From Blastococcus aggregatus (GTDB taxonomy: Bacteria; Actinomycetota; Actinomycetes; Mycobacteriales; Geodermatophilaceae), in contig NZ_OBQI01000001.1 of the NCBI RefSeq assembly GCF_900221005.1, positions 930,001 through 994,000 of the forward strand: a stretch of 64,000 bases of DNA, read 5' to 3'. The stretch's first letter is position 1. Every line of letters starts with the position of its first letter. Below are positions 8,203 through 15,994 of this stretch, in pieces. The position numbers and the translations under genes are program-made. The notes below the pieces were generated by a model. That model worked only from the letters and a program-made list of their open reading frames with translations, was not told the DNA's origin and searched no databases.

Positions 8203-9456
8203 ATGGCGTGCGGCTTGGCCGAACGGCCGCTCTCCGCGAGCTCCCCGGGACGCCGGCGAGGCGACGGCTCGACCTGGTCGTTGCGCTTCGTGCTCGGACT
8301 CCTCGCCGTCGTCGGGTTCGGCATCCTCCTCACCGCTCTCTCCCCCCACGCGCGGGCCGGGAACGACGACCACGGGCGGGCCCACGGCCCGGGCCGCGTG
8401 GCACCGGCGGCCGCATCGGTGCCCGACGTCCCGCCGGGCGAGCCGTTGCGCGGCTCGGCACCCACGGCTCGGCCGGCGCCGGACCGCGACAGCGGCAGCG
8501 GCAGCGGCAGCGCCAACGGCAGCGGCAGCGGCAGCGCCAACGGCAGCGCGGGTGCCATCGACAGCGCAGGTGACCTCGGCCCCGTGCGGGTTCCGGTCCC
8601 GACCGCGCCGGTCGTCGTGACCCCGGACCCGCTCCCGCCGCCCCGGCCGCTTCCGCCGCTCCCCCCGGTCGCGGTCGGTACAGGTGACGACACGCGGCCA
8701 GACACCGGCGGGGTCGACGCCAACCCCGACCCCGGCGTCGGCGTCGGCGGCGGCGGCGGCGGCGGCGGCACGACCGTCGTCGATGCGATCACGGACGTGA
8801 CGACGGCGCCCCTCCCGGTCGAGGTCCCGGCCGATCTCCCTGCCGCGGCGGCCGCGGGCGCCGGCCCCGACGCCTCCGACACGACGGTCGCGGCACCCCC
8901 CGCGGCGCCTGCCGCCGCGACACCGGCCGCCGTGACACCGACCCCCGCGACGCCTGTCGACGGGACACCGGCCGCCGCGACGCCTGTCGCCGCACCCCCG
9001 GTCGCCGAGCTCCCTGTCGCCGCGCCCGTGACCGAGCCCCAGGCGATGCCGTCCGCATCCGCCTCGGGAACTGGCGAGGCAGTCTGCGCGAGCGACCGGC
9101 TCCGAGGTGGCTCCGACGGGCGCAAGGGGTCCGTCTCGCGCCCCGCCGCGGTGTCCCCGGTGGGCGCGAGCACCCCGAGCCTTCCGCCGTCGCCTGCCGA
9201 CGACCCGCGGCCCGTTCCCCCGGTGCCGCCGCTGCCCGCCCCGCCGGCACCGTCCCCCGCGCCGGCCGGGCCGTGCACGTCCGCCTCCGTGGGCGCCGCG
9301 TCGGGCGGCGGCGCGCACGGCGCGGTCCACTCCCCCCTCGCGGTGCTCAGCGACGCGGTGACCGAATCGCTCGCCCGCGAGTCGGCCCGCGCCGTCTCGG
9401 GCGCCGTGGGTCATGTCGTCGGCAGCGCCGACGACATGAGCAACACCCCGGATTGA
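8203..9456 (+). CDS. Exported low-complexity Ala/Pro/Gly-rich protein, function unknown
   Basis: The 417-residue protein has one signal/anchor segment at about residues 27-46 (LRFVLGLLAVVGFGILLTAL). Almost all of the rest is low complexity: a Ser-Gly-Asn repeat near residues 97-115, a run of eight glycines, and Pro/Ala/Thr-rich spacers such as TPAAATPVAAPP. Only the C-terminal 50 residues (SPLAVLSDAVTESLARESARAVSGAVGHVVGSA) look folded, as an amphipathic helix. A strong Shine-Dalgarno sequence (GGGGGGAGGA) precedes ATG 8203. It probably spans the cell wall or is glycosylated. The position next to the initiating transferase at 9597 suggests an envelope role. A protein of similar design lies at 60825. 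Confidence 0.65.
   Translation: MACGLAERPLSASSPGRRRGDGSTWSLRFVLGLLAVVGFGILLTALSPHARAGNDDHGRAHGPGRVAPAAASVPDVPPGEPLRGSAPTARPAPDRDSGSGSGSANGSGSGSANGSAGAIDSAGDLGPVRVPVPTAPVVVTPDPLPPPRPLPPLPPVAVGTGDDTRPDTGGVDANPDPGVGVGGGGGGGGTTVVDAITDVTTAPLPVEVPADLPAAAAAGAGPDASDTTVAAPPAAPAAATPAAVTPTPATPVDGTPAAATPVAAPPVAELPVAAPVTEPQAMPSASASGTGEAVCASDRLRGGSDGRKGSVSRPAAVSPVGASTPSLPPSPADDPRPVPPVPPLPAPPAPSPAPAGPCTSASVGAASGGGAHGAVHSPLAVLSDAVTESLARESARAVSGAVGHVVGSADDMSNTPD
8491..8547 (+). repeat. Ser-Gly/Asn-encoding short tandem repeat
   Basis: AGCGGC units interrupted by GCCAAC give two imperfect copies of a GSGSANGS-like peptide. Slippage at this site would change protein length without shifting the frame. Confidence 0.7.
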
Positions 9457-9596
9457 CCTCGGTCCTCCCTGGACGGCGCCTGCTCCGCGCGCCGGGACCT
9501 CCCGCACTCCAGAGGCACGCACCGGCGTGCCCTCCTCCGGACCGTCGCGTCCGCCGCTCTCTGCACACCCAGCGCTCCAGCCGAGGACCACCTCAG

Positions 9597-11123
9597 ATGA
9601 CCAAGAGCCTGCACTCCGTGAAACCCAGCGCGGAGTCCTCCCCGCCCGCCCGCCTGGACGCTCGACCCGGCGGCTCCCTCCAGTCCGTCACGCCGCTCGA
9701 CTGGGCGGAGATGACGGAGCCCTTCGCGCACCCGCCCGCACGCTGGGCCTGGATCACCCGCTTCAGCGTCCGGCCGCTCCTCGTCGCCCTCGACGTCGTC
9801 GCGATCGCCGTCGGCATCGTGATCCTCGAGCTGGCCGTCGACGGCCCCGGCTTCGACACCCCGATCACCAGGACGCTCACGTTCGGCGTCTGCCTGCTCC
9901 TCGGACTGTGGACCGGCGGCCTGTACCGGTCCCGGCTCTCCCTGTCGGCCCTCGACGACCTGCCCACCCTCGTCGGCCGGGCACTCGCCGCTGCCGCGCT
10001 GTCCGCTCTCGCACAGATCGCCTGGGCGGAGCTGACGTCGGGGGTGTACGACGTCAACTGGTCCTACCTCGGCGGCGCGATGGTCGTCACCGTCACCGTC
10101 GCGCTGTGCCGCGCACTCGGCTACGCCGTCGTCCGCCGGGCGCGCGCCCACAGGCTGGTCGCCCACCGCACCCTGATCCTCGGGGCGGGCCGGGTCGGCA
10201 GCCAGGTCGCCGACGTGCTGCGCGCGCACCCCGAGTACGGGCTGCACCCGATCGGCTTCCTCGACGCCGACCCGCCGGACACCGACCCGCCGCGCATCCT
10301 GCCGGTGCTCGGCGGACCGGAGGCCTTCACCCACGTCCTGCTGCAGGGGGGCGTGCGCGCCGTGATCGTCGCGTTCTCCTCCATGAAGGAGTCGCAGATG
10401 GTGAGCCTGATCCGGACCTGCGACCGACTCAGCTGCGAGCTGTTCGTCGTCCCGCGATTGTTCGAGCTGCACCAGGTGGAGAGCTCGATGGACACCGCCT
10501 GGGGCTTCCCGCTCGTGCGGCTGCGCCGGGCGACCTACCGCAGCCGCGCATGGGGGATGAAGCGGGCGATGGACGTGCTGGTCTCCGGTGTCACGATCGT
10601 GCTGCTCGCCCCGCTGCTGGGGCTGATCTCCCTGGCCGTCCGCCTGGACGGGAAGGGCGACATCCTCTTCCGCCAGGAGCGCGTCGGCGTCGACGGGCAC
10701 CACTTCGAGCTGATGAAGTTCCGGTCGCTGCGTCCGGCCAGCGAGGCCGAGTCCCAGACGACGTGGAACATCGGCGACGACCCGCGGTTGACGCGGGTCG
10801 GCCGGTTCCTGCGGTCGACGTCGCTGGACGAGTTGCCGCAGCTGTACAACATCCTGCGCGGCGACATGAGCCTCGTCGGGCCGCGCCCGGAGCGGCCGCA
10901 CTTCGTCAGCCAGTTCCAGAGCCTCTACCCGAGCTACGAGGCCCGTCACCGGGTGCCCTCGGGGCTCACCGGGTGGGCACAGGTGCACGGGCTGCGGGGG
11001 GACACCTCGATCGCCGATCGCGCCCGGTTCGACAACTACTACATCGAGAACTGGTCGCTGTGGCTCGACATCAAGATCATCCTGCGCACGTTCAGCGCGG
11101 TGCTCCTGGGCGCCGGTCGGTGA
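9597..11123 (+). CDS. Polyprenyl glycosylphosphotransferase (WbaP/exopolysaccharide initiating type)
   Basis: The protein has 508 residues. Four to five N-terminal membrane helices (about 55-180) are followed by a Rossmann-like CoA-binding-type domain starting at LILGAGRVGSQ (about 193-203). A fifth anchor (MKRAMDVLVSGVTIVLLAPLL) precedes the catalytic sugar-transferase domain with FRQERVG, MKFRSL, STSLDELPQL and GDMSLVGPRPE (about 422-432). Such enzymes transfer hexose-1-phosphate to undecaprenyl phosphate and start repeat-unit assembly. The ATG at 9597 has GAGGA upstream. The gene overlaps the next glycosyltransferase as GTGA. A much shorter initiating enzyme of the PglC type at 31176 serves the second cluster. 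Confidence 0.9.
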   Translation: MTKSLHSVKPSAESSPPARLDARPGGSLQSVTPLDWAEMTEPFAHPPARWAWITRFSVRPLLVALDVVAIAVGIVILELAVDGPGFDTPITRTLTFGVCLLLGLWTGGLYRSRLSLSALDDLPTLVGRALAAAALSALAQIAWAELTSGVYDVNWSYLGGAMVVTVTVALCRALGYAVVRRARAHRLVAHRTLILGAGRVGSQVADVLRAHPEYGLHPIGFLDADPPDTDPPRILPVLGGPEAFTHVLLQGGVRAVIVAFSSMKESQMVSLIRTCDRLSCELFVVPRLFELHQVESSMDTAWGFPLVRLRRATYRSRAWGMKRAMDVLVSGVTIVLLAPLLGLISLAVRLDGKGDILFRQERVGVDGHHFELMKFRSLRPASEAESQTTWNIGDDPRLTRVGRFLRSTSLDELPQLYNILRGDMSLVGPRPERPHFVSQFQSLYPSYEARHRVPSGLTGWAQVHGLRGDTSIADRARFDNYYIENWSLWLDIKIILRTFSAVLLGAGR

Positions 11124-12223
11124 CCTCCGGATCGCCGGGCGGGTCCGGAGACGTCTCCGGGCTCCGGGTGCTGCACGTCGTGCAGAAGTTCAGCAGCGGG
11201 GTGGGGTCGGCGATCGCCGAGTACACCCGCACGCTGCCCGAGGCGGAGCACCACCTGCTCTCGGGCACCCCGGTGGACGCCGAGGGCGACCTGGCCGAGC
11301 AGGCGGTCTTCCGGAGCACCACCGAGATGACCGGCTCGCACCGCGCCAAGGTGCGCCGCGTGCGTGAGGTCGTGCGCGAGCTGCGCCCCGACGTCGTCCA
11401 CGCGCACTCCAGCCACGGCGGGGTGTACGCCCGGCTGGGCGTCGCGCGGACCCGGAGCCGTCTCGTCTACACGCCGCACTGCTACGCCTTCGAGCGGCGC
11501 GACATCTCCGCGCCGGTGCGCGGCGCCTTCTGGCTGGCCGAGGCGCTGCTGGCGATGAACACCTCCGCTTTCGCGGCGTGCGCGCCGCGCGAGTGGCAGC
11601 TGTCCGCGTGGCCCACGCGCCGCGCGCCGCGCCACCTCGTCCCGAACATCGCTCCGGAGGCCGTTCCGCACCGGCCGGCCCGGGAGCCCGGCCACCCCCT
11701 CGTGGTCGGTGGCGGACGGCTGTCGCCACAGAAGGACCCGGAGTTCTTCCTGCGGTTCGTCGAGCGGCTGCGCCCGGAGGTGCCGGACCTGCGTGCCGTC
11801 TGGCTGGGCGACGGCGACCCGGCCCTCCGCGCGGCGCTCGAGGCCGGCGGCGTCCAGGTCTCCGGCTGGCTCCCCCGCGCCGAGGCGCTGCCCGCGCTGG
11901 CAGCCGCCGACCTGTACGTGCACTCCGCGCTCTGGGAGGGCTTTCCGCTGATGGTGGCCGAGGCCACCGCGTTGAGGGTCCCCACCCTGGTGCGCCGGCT
12001 GCCGACGTTCGCCGACGTGTCATCGGGGCTGACGCTGGCCGGAGAGGACGACGTGGCGCCTGCGGTGGCCTGCCTGGCAGATGCGGCGGCGGCCCGGGCC
12101 AACGTGGCCGGATGGTCGGCGCACCTCGAGCTCAACACCGCGGCCGAGCAGCGGACCGCGCTCATCGCCGCGTACGGCGGGCCCCGGGCCCGTCGCGACG
12201 TGTCGATGCACCTGCACCGGTAG
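11120..12223 (+). CDS. Glycosyltransferase family 4
   Basis: The protein has 367 residues and a GT-B fold. LRVLHVVQKFSSGVGSAIAEY occupies the N-terminal nucleotide-binding half. PDVVHAHSSHGGVYARL, VVGGGRLSPQKDPEFFL and the donor-binding EGFPLMVAEATALRVPTL (E-x7-E pattern) lie in the C-terminal half. It probably adds the second sugar to the lipid-linked primer made by the enzyme encoded just upstream. The GTG start at 11120 overlaps the preceding TGA. The stop codon is TAG, which matters because UAG is recoded elsewhere in this window. Confidence 0.85.
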   Translation: MTSGSPGGSGDVSGLRVLHVVQKFSSGVGSAIAEYTRTLPEAEHHLLSGTPVDAEGDLAEQAVFRSTTEMTGSHRAKVRRVREVVRELRPDVVHAHSSHGGVYARLGVARTRSRLVYTPHCYAFERRDISAPVRGAFWLAEALLAMNTSAFAACAPREWQLSAWPTRRAPRHLVPNIAPEAVPHRPAREPGHPLVVGGGRLSPQKDPEFFLRFVERLRPEVPDLRAVWLGDGDPALRAALEAGGVQVSGWLPRAEALPALAAADLYVHSALWEGFPLMVAEATALRVPTLVRRLPTFADVSSGLTLAGEDDVAPAVACLADAAAARANVAGWSAHLELNTAAEQRTALIAAYGGPRARRDVSMHLHR

Positions 12224-12247
12224 CGGCGGATCGGGGCCCGACCCGTT

Positions 12248-12271
12248 CAGCAGCACGACGTTTTGCTGCTG
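12248..12271 (+). terminator. Possible weak terminator hairpin
   Basis: CAGCAGCA (12248-12255) can pair with TGCTGCTG (12264-12271) around an eight-base loop, 25 bases after the GT4 stop. There is no T tract after it. Confidence 0.35.
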
Positions 12272-12386
12272 CTGGCGTGGGCAGATTCGCGCCGCGACCT
12301 GATCCACCAGCACCGTCGGACCAGTTCGTCACAATCTGCCCGCGGGGGGTCACGGAGAATCACGACGAGCCCCGTAGGAATAGATC

Positions 12387-12554
12387 ATGACCGTCGCGCT
12401 GATCGCAGGACTCGTGTGGGTGGGTGCCGCTCTGCCCTTCGGGATGCTGCTGGGCCGGGGCATGCGGCTCGCTGACCAGCGGGATCAGGACCCCTTCCGC
12501 ATCGACGGCGTGGAGCGCTACCTGCGCGAGCAGGCGACCGCCCCGCTCTCCTGA
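12387..12554 (+). CDS. Small single-pass membrane protein with GRGMRxADQR motif
   Basis: A 55-residue protein: one hydrophobic segment (ALIAGLVWVGAALPFGMLLG) ends in GRGMRLADQRD, followed by a charged cytoplasmic tail. The same juxtamembrane motif recurs in the genes at 21980 and 44084, and a variant in 12570. No function is known to me. The start is ATG 12387, six bases after TAGGAA, a near copy of the leaderless -10 hexamer. It converges with the gene at 12570, with only 15 bases between stops. Confidence 0.6.
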   Translation: MTVALIAGLVWVGAALPFGMLLGRGMRLADQRDQDPFRIDGVERYLREQATAPLS

Positions 12555-12569
12555 TCGCCCCCGGCGGCG

Positions 12570-12827
12570 TCAGGTATCGCCCTGACCGGGTCCTTCGAGA
12601 CCTGCACCGTTGGTCGCGCCGTTGCCCTGCCCGGGCAGACTCTCGCCGTTCCGGCGGGCAGTCGGCAGCCTGATCTGCCGGCCAGGCCGGGCCCGGCGGG
12701 CCGGGCGAACGCGCCTGTTCCGGACCGCACGCTGTCCGAGGTCGGCCCTGTCCCACCGCGCCATCGCGCGCCCCAGCCCGAGGCCGAGGCCGGCCGCGAC
12801 GGCCAGCACCCACGTCCACCACGGCAT
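12570..12827 (-). CDS. Small membrane protein, WWxW family
   Basis: An 85-residue protein that starts MPWWTWVLAVAAGLGLGLGR, continues with AMARWDRADLGQR, and then has an Arg-rich, Gln/Asn-containing tail. AGGAGG lies seven bases before ATG 12827, an unusually strong Shine-Dalgarno sequence for this region, which supports it as a real gene. The N-terminal tryptophan-rich helix resembles the small proteins at 42874 and 44084 and the N-terminus of 21980. The function is unknown. Confidence 0.55.
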   Translation of the reverse strand: MPWWTWVLAVAAGLGLGLGRAMARWDRADLGQRAVRNRRVRPARRARPGRQIRLPTARRNGESLPGQGNGATNGAGLEGPGQGDT

Positions 12828-12930
12828 CGGCGCGCCTCCTGCGCGCCACCGTCCTCGCGCACCGGAGCGAGCGCAAGGACGCTGCTCGCCCTGAGTGCGC
12901 CGCCCATAAGGGCGACAGCGCTGCCGCGTT

Positions 12931-13330
12931 CTCGCCGACCTCGTCATCATCAACCTGGCGGCCAACGTCCCGGGTGAGCCGATCACCGGCGGTCCAATCG
13001 CAGGCCAACCTGCTCCAGATGATCGCCGACATCCGGTCCAAGCTGACGACGAACCTGAGCTTCCTGCGGCTGCCGGTGTGGAAGCGCAACGCGGTCACCG
13101 CCGAGGTGCGTCAGACCTACGTCGACGTCCAGTACGAGAACGCGGCGGCCGACCCGAACAACATCGCCATCCTCGACCTCAACCTGCGGATCCCGCCCAT
13201 CTACAACGGCACCCCGCTCGTGACCAACGTGAACCACCACCGGGGGCTGTACTGGGACGACGTGCACCCCACGGACAATGGCGCGGCGCTGATCACTGAC
13301 ACCCTCGCCGCGTTCCTGGGGTCGGCCTGA
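12931..13330 (+). pseudogene. SGNH/GDSL hydrolase remnant (C-terminal part, frameshifted)
   Basis: From 13010 the frame reads ANLLQMIADIRSKL, then WKRNAVTAEVRQTYVDVQ, and ends with YWDDVHPTDNGAALITDTL, where DDVHPT is the block V Asp-x-x-His of SGNH hydrolases. Upstream, another frame (12940-12990) encodes LVIINLAANVPGEPI, the expected preceding strand. The gene is therefore frameshifted near 12990-13010. The N-terminal catalytic GDS block is absent. A GTG at 12974 could still allow a 118-residue product, but it would lack the nucleophile. Confidence 0.7.
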
Positions 13331-13334
13331 CCGC

Positions 13335-14840
13335 CTACGGGCTAGCGCGGTAAGCCGAGCGGACCTCGCTCACGCCCCAGGGGAACAGATAGGACGGGGC
13401 GAACGGGCTGCATTGGTACTCGATCGGCCAACGGTCCTGAAGGACGCGGATCGGCTTCTTCACGCCGCGGGTGTCGAGGACCGCGGTGAACAGGTAGAGC
13501 CCGTAGGCGACCACCCGTAGCAGGTACTTCGGTCGGAGCTTGTTGCGCCGCTTGCGCGCCTCCCCCAGGTAGGCGGTGAACCGCCCGAGGCTCTTCGACG
13601 GCATGGTCCGGCGCAGCTGGGCCAGCGTTCCGAACCGCAGAGACGTGCCGGCGCCACCGTCCTTGTGCTGCCCGAACAGCTCACGCGGCACGCCAGCCTC
13701 CTCCACGACACGGCGCGGGATGGGACGGTCGTAGTCGTTGTGCAGCGTCCAGGGGGCCATCTCAGGGGAGTTGGAGATGGCCACCACGTCGGCGAGGTGC
13801 ATGGTCGAGAGGTACGCCGGCGCCACCATCAAGTAACCGGCGGCCAGCCGGAACTCCTTGCGGGAGGTGTCCGGGAGCGGGACGTACCGGCGGACCTGGT
13901 CGTTCACCTTGGCCGTCCGGTCCCACGCCCTGTCCCCGTAGGCGCCGGACAGCAGCATCTTCCCGGTGAGCTCGAGCTCAGCGGCGGCGAAGTACATGGA
14001 GGTGCCGAGCTCGCCGTTAGCTACGAAGAGGTCCGCGGTGTCGGTGTCCCGGTAGTCCAGCTCGTGCTTCTCGTGGATCTCGGTGTAGCCGAGCGCGGTG
14101 ACGACGTCGCGGCCGCTGTCGGATCTGGATGCCCGCTTCGACTCGAATACCACCGCCTCGTTGCACCCGATCTCCTTGCCGAGCGCGGCGCAGGCTGACG
14201 AGTCGTACCCGTTGGAGGAGAAGACGATCGGCGGGTAGGTGTGCACCCGGCCCGCGTGGGTGGCGTTGGCGTGCACGGCGGCCATCTGGTCTCCCAGGAA
14301 GCCCCGGTACTCCTGCCAGCTGCCGACTCGGGGAGGCACCGGCTTCCGCTCCTCGCGGAGCTCCCCAGCCGCGTTGACGACGACGTTGCAGTAGAAGTGC
14401 ACGCCTAGGCGCGCCCCGTCGGCCAGTGGCCACTCGCGGTGGTAGCTGTCCAGCCCTCCGCGGATGCTCAGGGCGTCCGCCTCGTAGCCGAGGTAGTTCA
14501 TGTCCAGCTCGACGCCAACGGCCTCCAGGAGGAAGGCGATCGAGTTGGAGAAGGCCAGCTTGCCGTCGTGGCGGACGGAGTAGACGGCCTCCATCGTGTG
14601 GCACGGCGCCGCGACGACGAGCTCATCACCCCGGAGCAGCACCCCGCTGCCGAAGAGGGAAAACGAGTCGCTGAAGTCCGACGAGACGTCTCCGGCCCAG
14701 GTGCCCTCGAACACTGCATCGGGGCGGGCATCCACCCACGGGCCGACCGTGGCAGACACGGTGTCGCTGCCCTGGTCGAGCTGCACCAGCCAGGCGAGAC
14801 GGGGTAGATGCTCGAGTCGGGTCACCGTCAGTGTTCGCAC
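13335..14840 (-). CDS. PP-loop ATPase-like protein distantly related to asparagine synthetases
   Basis: The protein has 501 residues. The N-terminal half (1-170) resembles the amidotransferase-derived fold of asparagine synthetase B proteins but lacks the catalytic N-terminal Cys. A PP-loop-like motif follows at about residues 208-220 (PIVFSSNGYDSSA), where the classical SGGxDS has become SNGYDS. Its position in a capsule-like locus suggests adenylation chemistry on a sugar or amino-sugar precursor, but that is inference. The GTG start at 14840 follows TACGGT by six bases, consistent with a leaderless mRNA. The stop is TAG. It converges with the SGNH remnant at 13330 and diverges from the decayed deacetylase. 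Confidence 0.6.
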   Translation of the reverse strand: MRTLTVTRLEHLPRLAWLVQLDQGSDTVSATVGPWVDARPDAVFEGTWAGDVSSDFSDSFSLFGSGVLLRGDELVVAAPCHTMEAVYSVRHDGKLAFSNSIAFLLEAVGVELDMNYLGYEADALSIRGGLDSYHREWPLADGARLGVHFYCNVVVNAAGELREERKPVPPRVGSWQEYRGFLGDQMAAVHANATHAGRVHTYPPIVFSSNGYDSSACAALGKEIGCNEAVVFESKRASRSDSGRDVVTALGYTEIHEKHELDYRDTDTADLFVANGELGTSMYFAAAELELTGKMLLSGAYGDRAWDRTAKVNDQVRRYVPLPDTSRKEFRLAAGYLMVAPAYLSTMHLADVVAISNSPEMAPWTLHNDYDRPIPRRVVEEAGVPRELFGQHKDGGAGTSLRFGTLAQLRRTMPSKSLGRFTAYLGEARKRRNKLRPKYLLRVVAYGLYLFTAVLDTRGVKKPIRVLQDRWPIEYQCSPFAPSYLFPWGVSEVRSAYRASP

Positions 14841-15033
14841 CGCGTCACCGTAGCCGCCGTTCCGATCCGCGGGCGTCTCGCGCCCGCACACGGAGGGGGC
14901 CTTTCCGTCAGTCGGGCAGGAATTGTTACGGGCCAGCGGCGCGTCCGGAGCGCCACGTAGGCGTCGCGCATCGGAGGTCGTGCGGGCCATGCAGTCCCGG
15001 GCACGGATGATTCAAGTTCTCTGCAATGGGGCG

Positions 15034-15973
15034 ATGGCTGATGACACGACCGTCAATGTGCTTGGCTCGCCGTCGGTAAAGGTCACGAGCGGCGGCGGCT
15101 CCGGGTCCACGATCATCCGGCGCACCAACCTGCCCGGCTTGCCCCCACGACTCCACGGGGAAGTCGATCCTGGTCTGGGTGCGTGCCTTCGCATGGGTAT
15201 GCCTCGCCGAGTTCTCCCTGTACCCATCCAGCGAGAGCATGGCCTCGGCCTGGTTTACCCGGATGCTCGACAGCCCCAGCGCCGCCCGCCCCTTCGCCTC
15301 GACGGGGAATAGGTAGGGATCAGCCTGCCCTTCAAGCCGACCGGCGTCACCGGCACCCCGAACCGGTCAGCGATCAACGCCACGGAGGTCCGCTCCGGAC
15401 CACGAGCAACGGCGTCCAGGCAGGCAGATGGTTCCGTGGCCTCGCGATCGTCAACGAGCCGACCGCCACGTCGTGTCAGTCACCTTCGACGACGGCAAGC
15501 CCGACCAGCACACAGCCGCCCTGCCCATCATGAGCAAGTGCGGCATCCCCGCCGCCGACTTCACCATCGCCGGCTCTGGATGATCGAGAACGGGTTCACC
15601 GCGGGCGCCGACCACTTCGCGTACCCCCGGCGGCCTTGCGCCGCCAAACCGCTGCGCCAGGTCCGCCGCTCCTTCGCCACCGCCCGCACCATGGCTGAAG
15701 AAGACCACGAGACGTACCCGCCCGCCGCCGCATCGGCTGCGGATCGTCCTCTGCGTCAACACCCGAACCGCGGCAGAGCGGGCCGCCGAGATCGACAAGG
15801 CCATCGCCAACAAGACGTGGCTGATCCTCGTGCTGCACCGCATCGTCCCGCCCGGCATCGACGACGAAGCCACCGAGTTCTCCACTGACGACCTCGAGAC
15901 CGTCACGGCCCACCTCGCCACAACGCATGTGGCCGTTCGAACCATCGGGGACGTCGCCCGCTGCGGCATCTGA
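15034..15973 (+). pseudogene. Decayed polysaccharide deacetylase with N-terminal exterior domain
   Basis: Pieces of one protein can be followed across frames. ADDTTVNVLGSPSVKVTS comes from 15034, then SILVWVRAFAWVCLAEFSLY, then RGLAIVNEPTA and VVSVTFDDGKPDQHTAALPI (the NodB TFDDG motif, about 15475-15535). After these come MIENGFTAGADHFAYP and, at the end, LRIVLCVNTRTAAERA through LILVLHRIVPPGIDD to a TGA at 15971. Several frame changes, in-frame stops and a deletion in the middle of the NodB domain make it non-functional. Its composition is less biased than that of its neighbours. It lies between two live genes with no insertion sequence in sight. Confidence 0.75.
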
Positions 15974-15980
15974 GGTGCCG

Positions 15981-15986
15981 TAGTCT
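15981..15986 (+). promoter_or_regulatory. Candidate -10 box TAGTCT, leaderless start at 15995
   Basis: TAGTCT is followed by eight bases and the GTG start of the polymerase-like gene, and lies just behind the stop of the decayed deacetylase. Confidence 0.4.
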
Positions 15987-15994
15987 CGCAAGCC

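Noticed and set aside
8491..8547. CRISPR-like repeats
   Set aside because: The repeats are contiguous, in frame and code for Ser-Gly-Asn, with no spacers. No CRISPR array was seen anywhere in the window.
14990..15980. Insertion sequence or transposase remnant
   Set aside because: No DDE/HUH motif or terminal inverted repeats were found. The fragments instead assemble into a deacetylase (TFDDG, DHFAYP, LILVLHRIVPPG).
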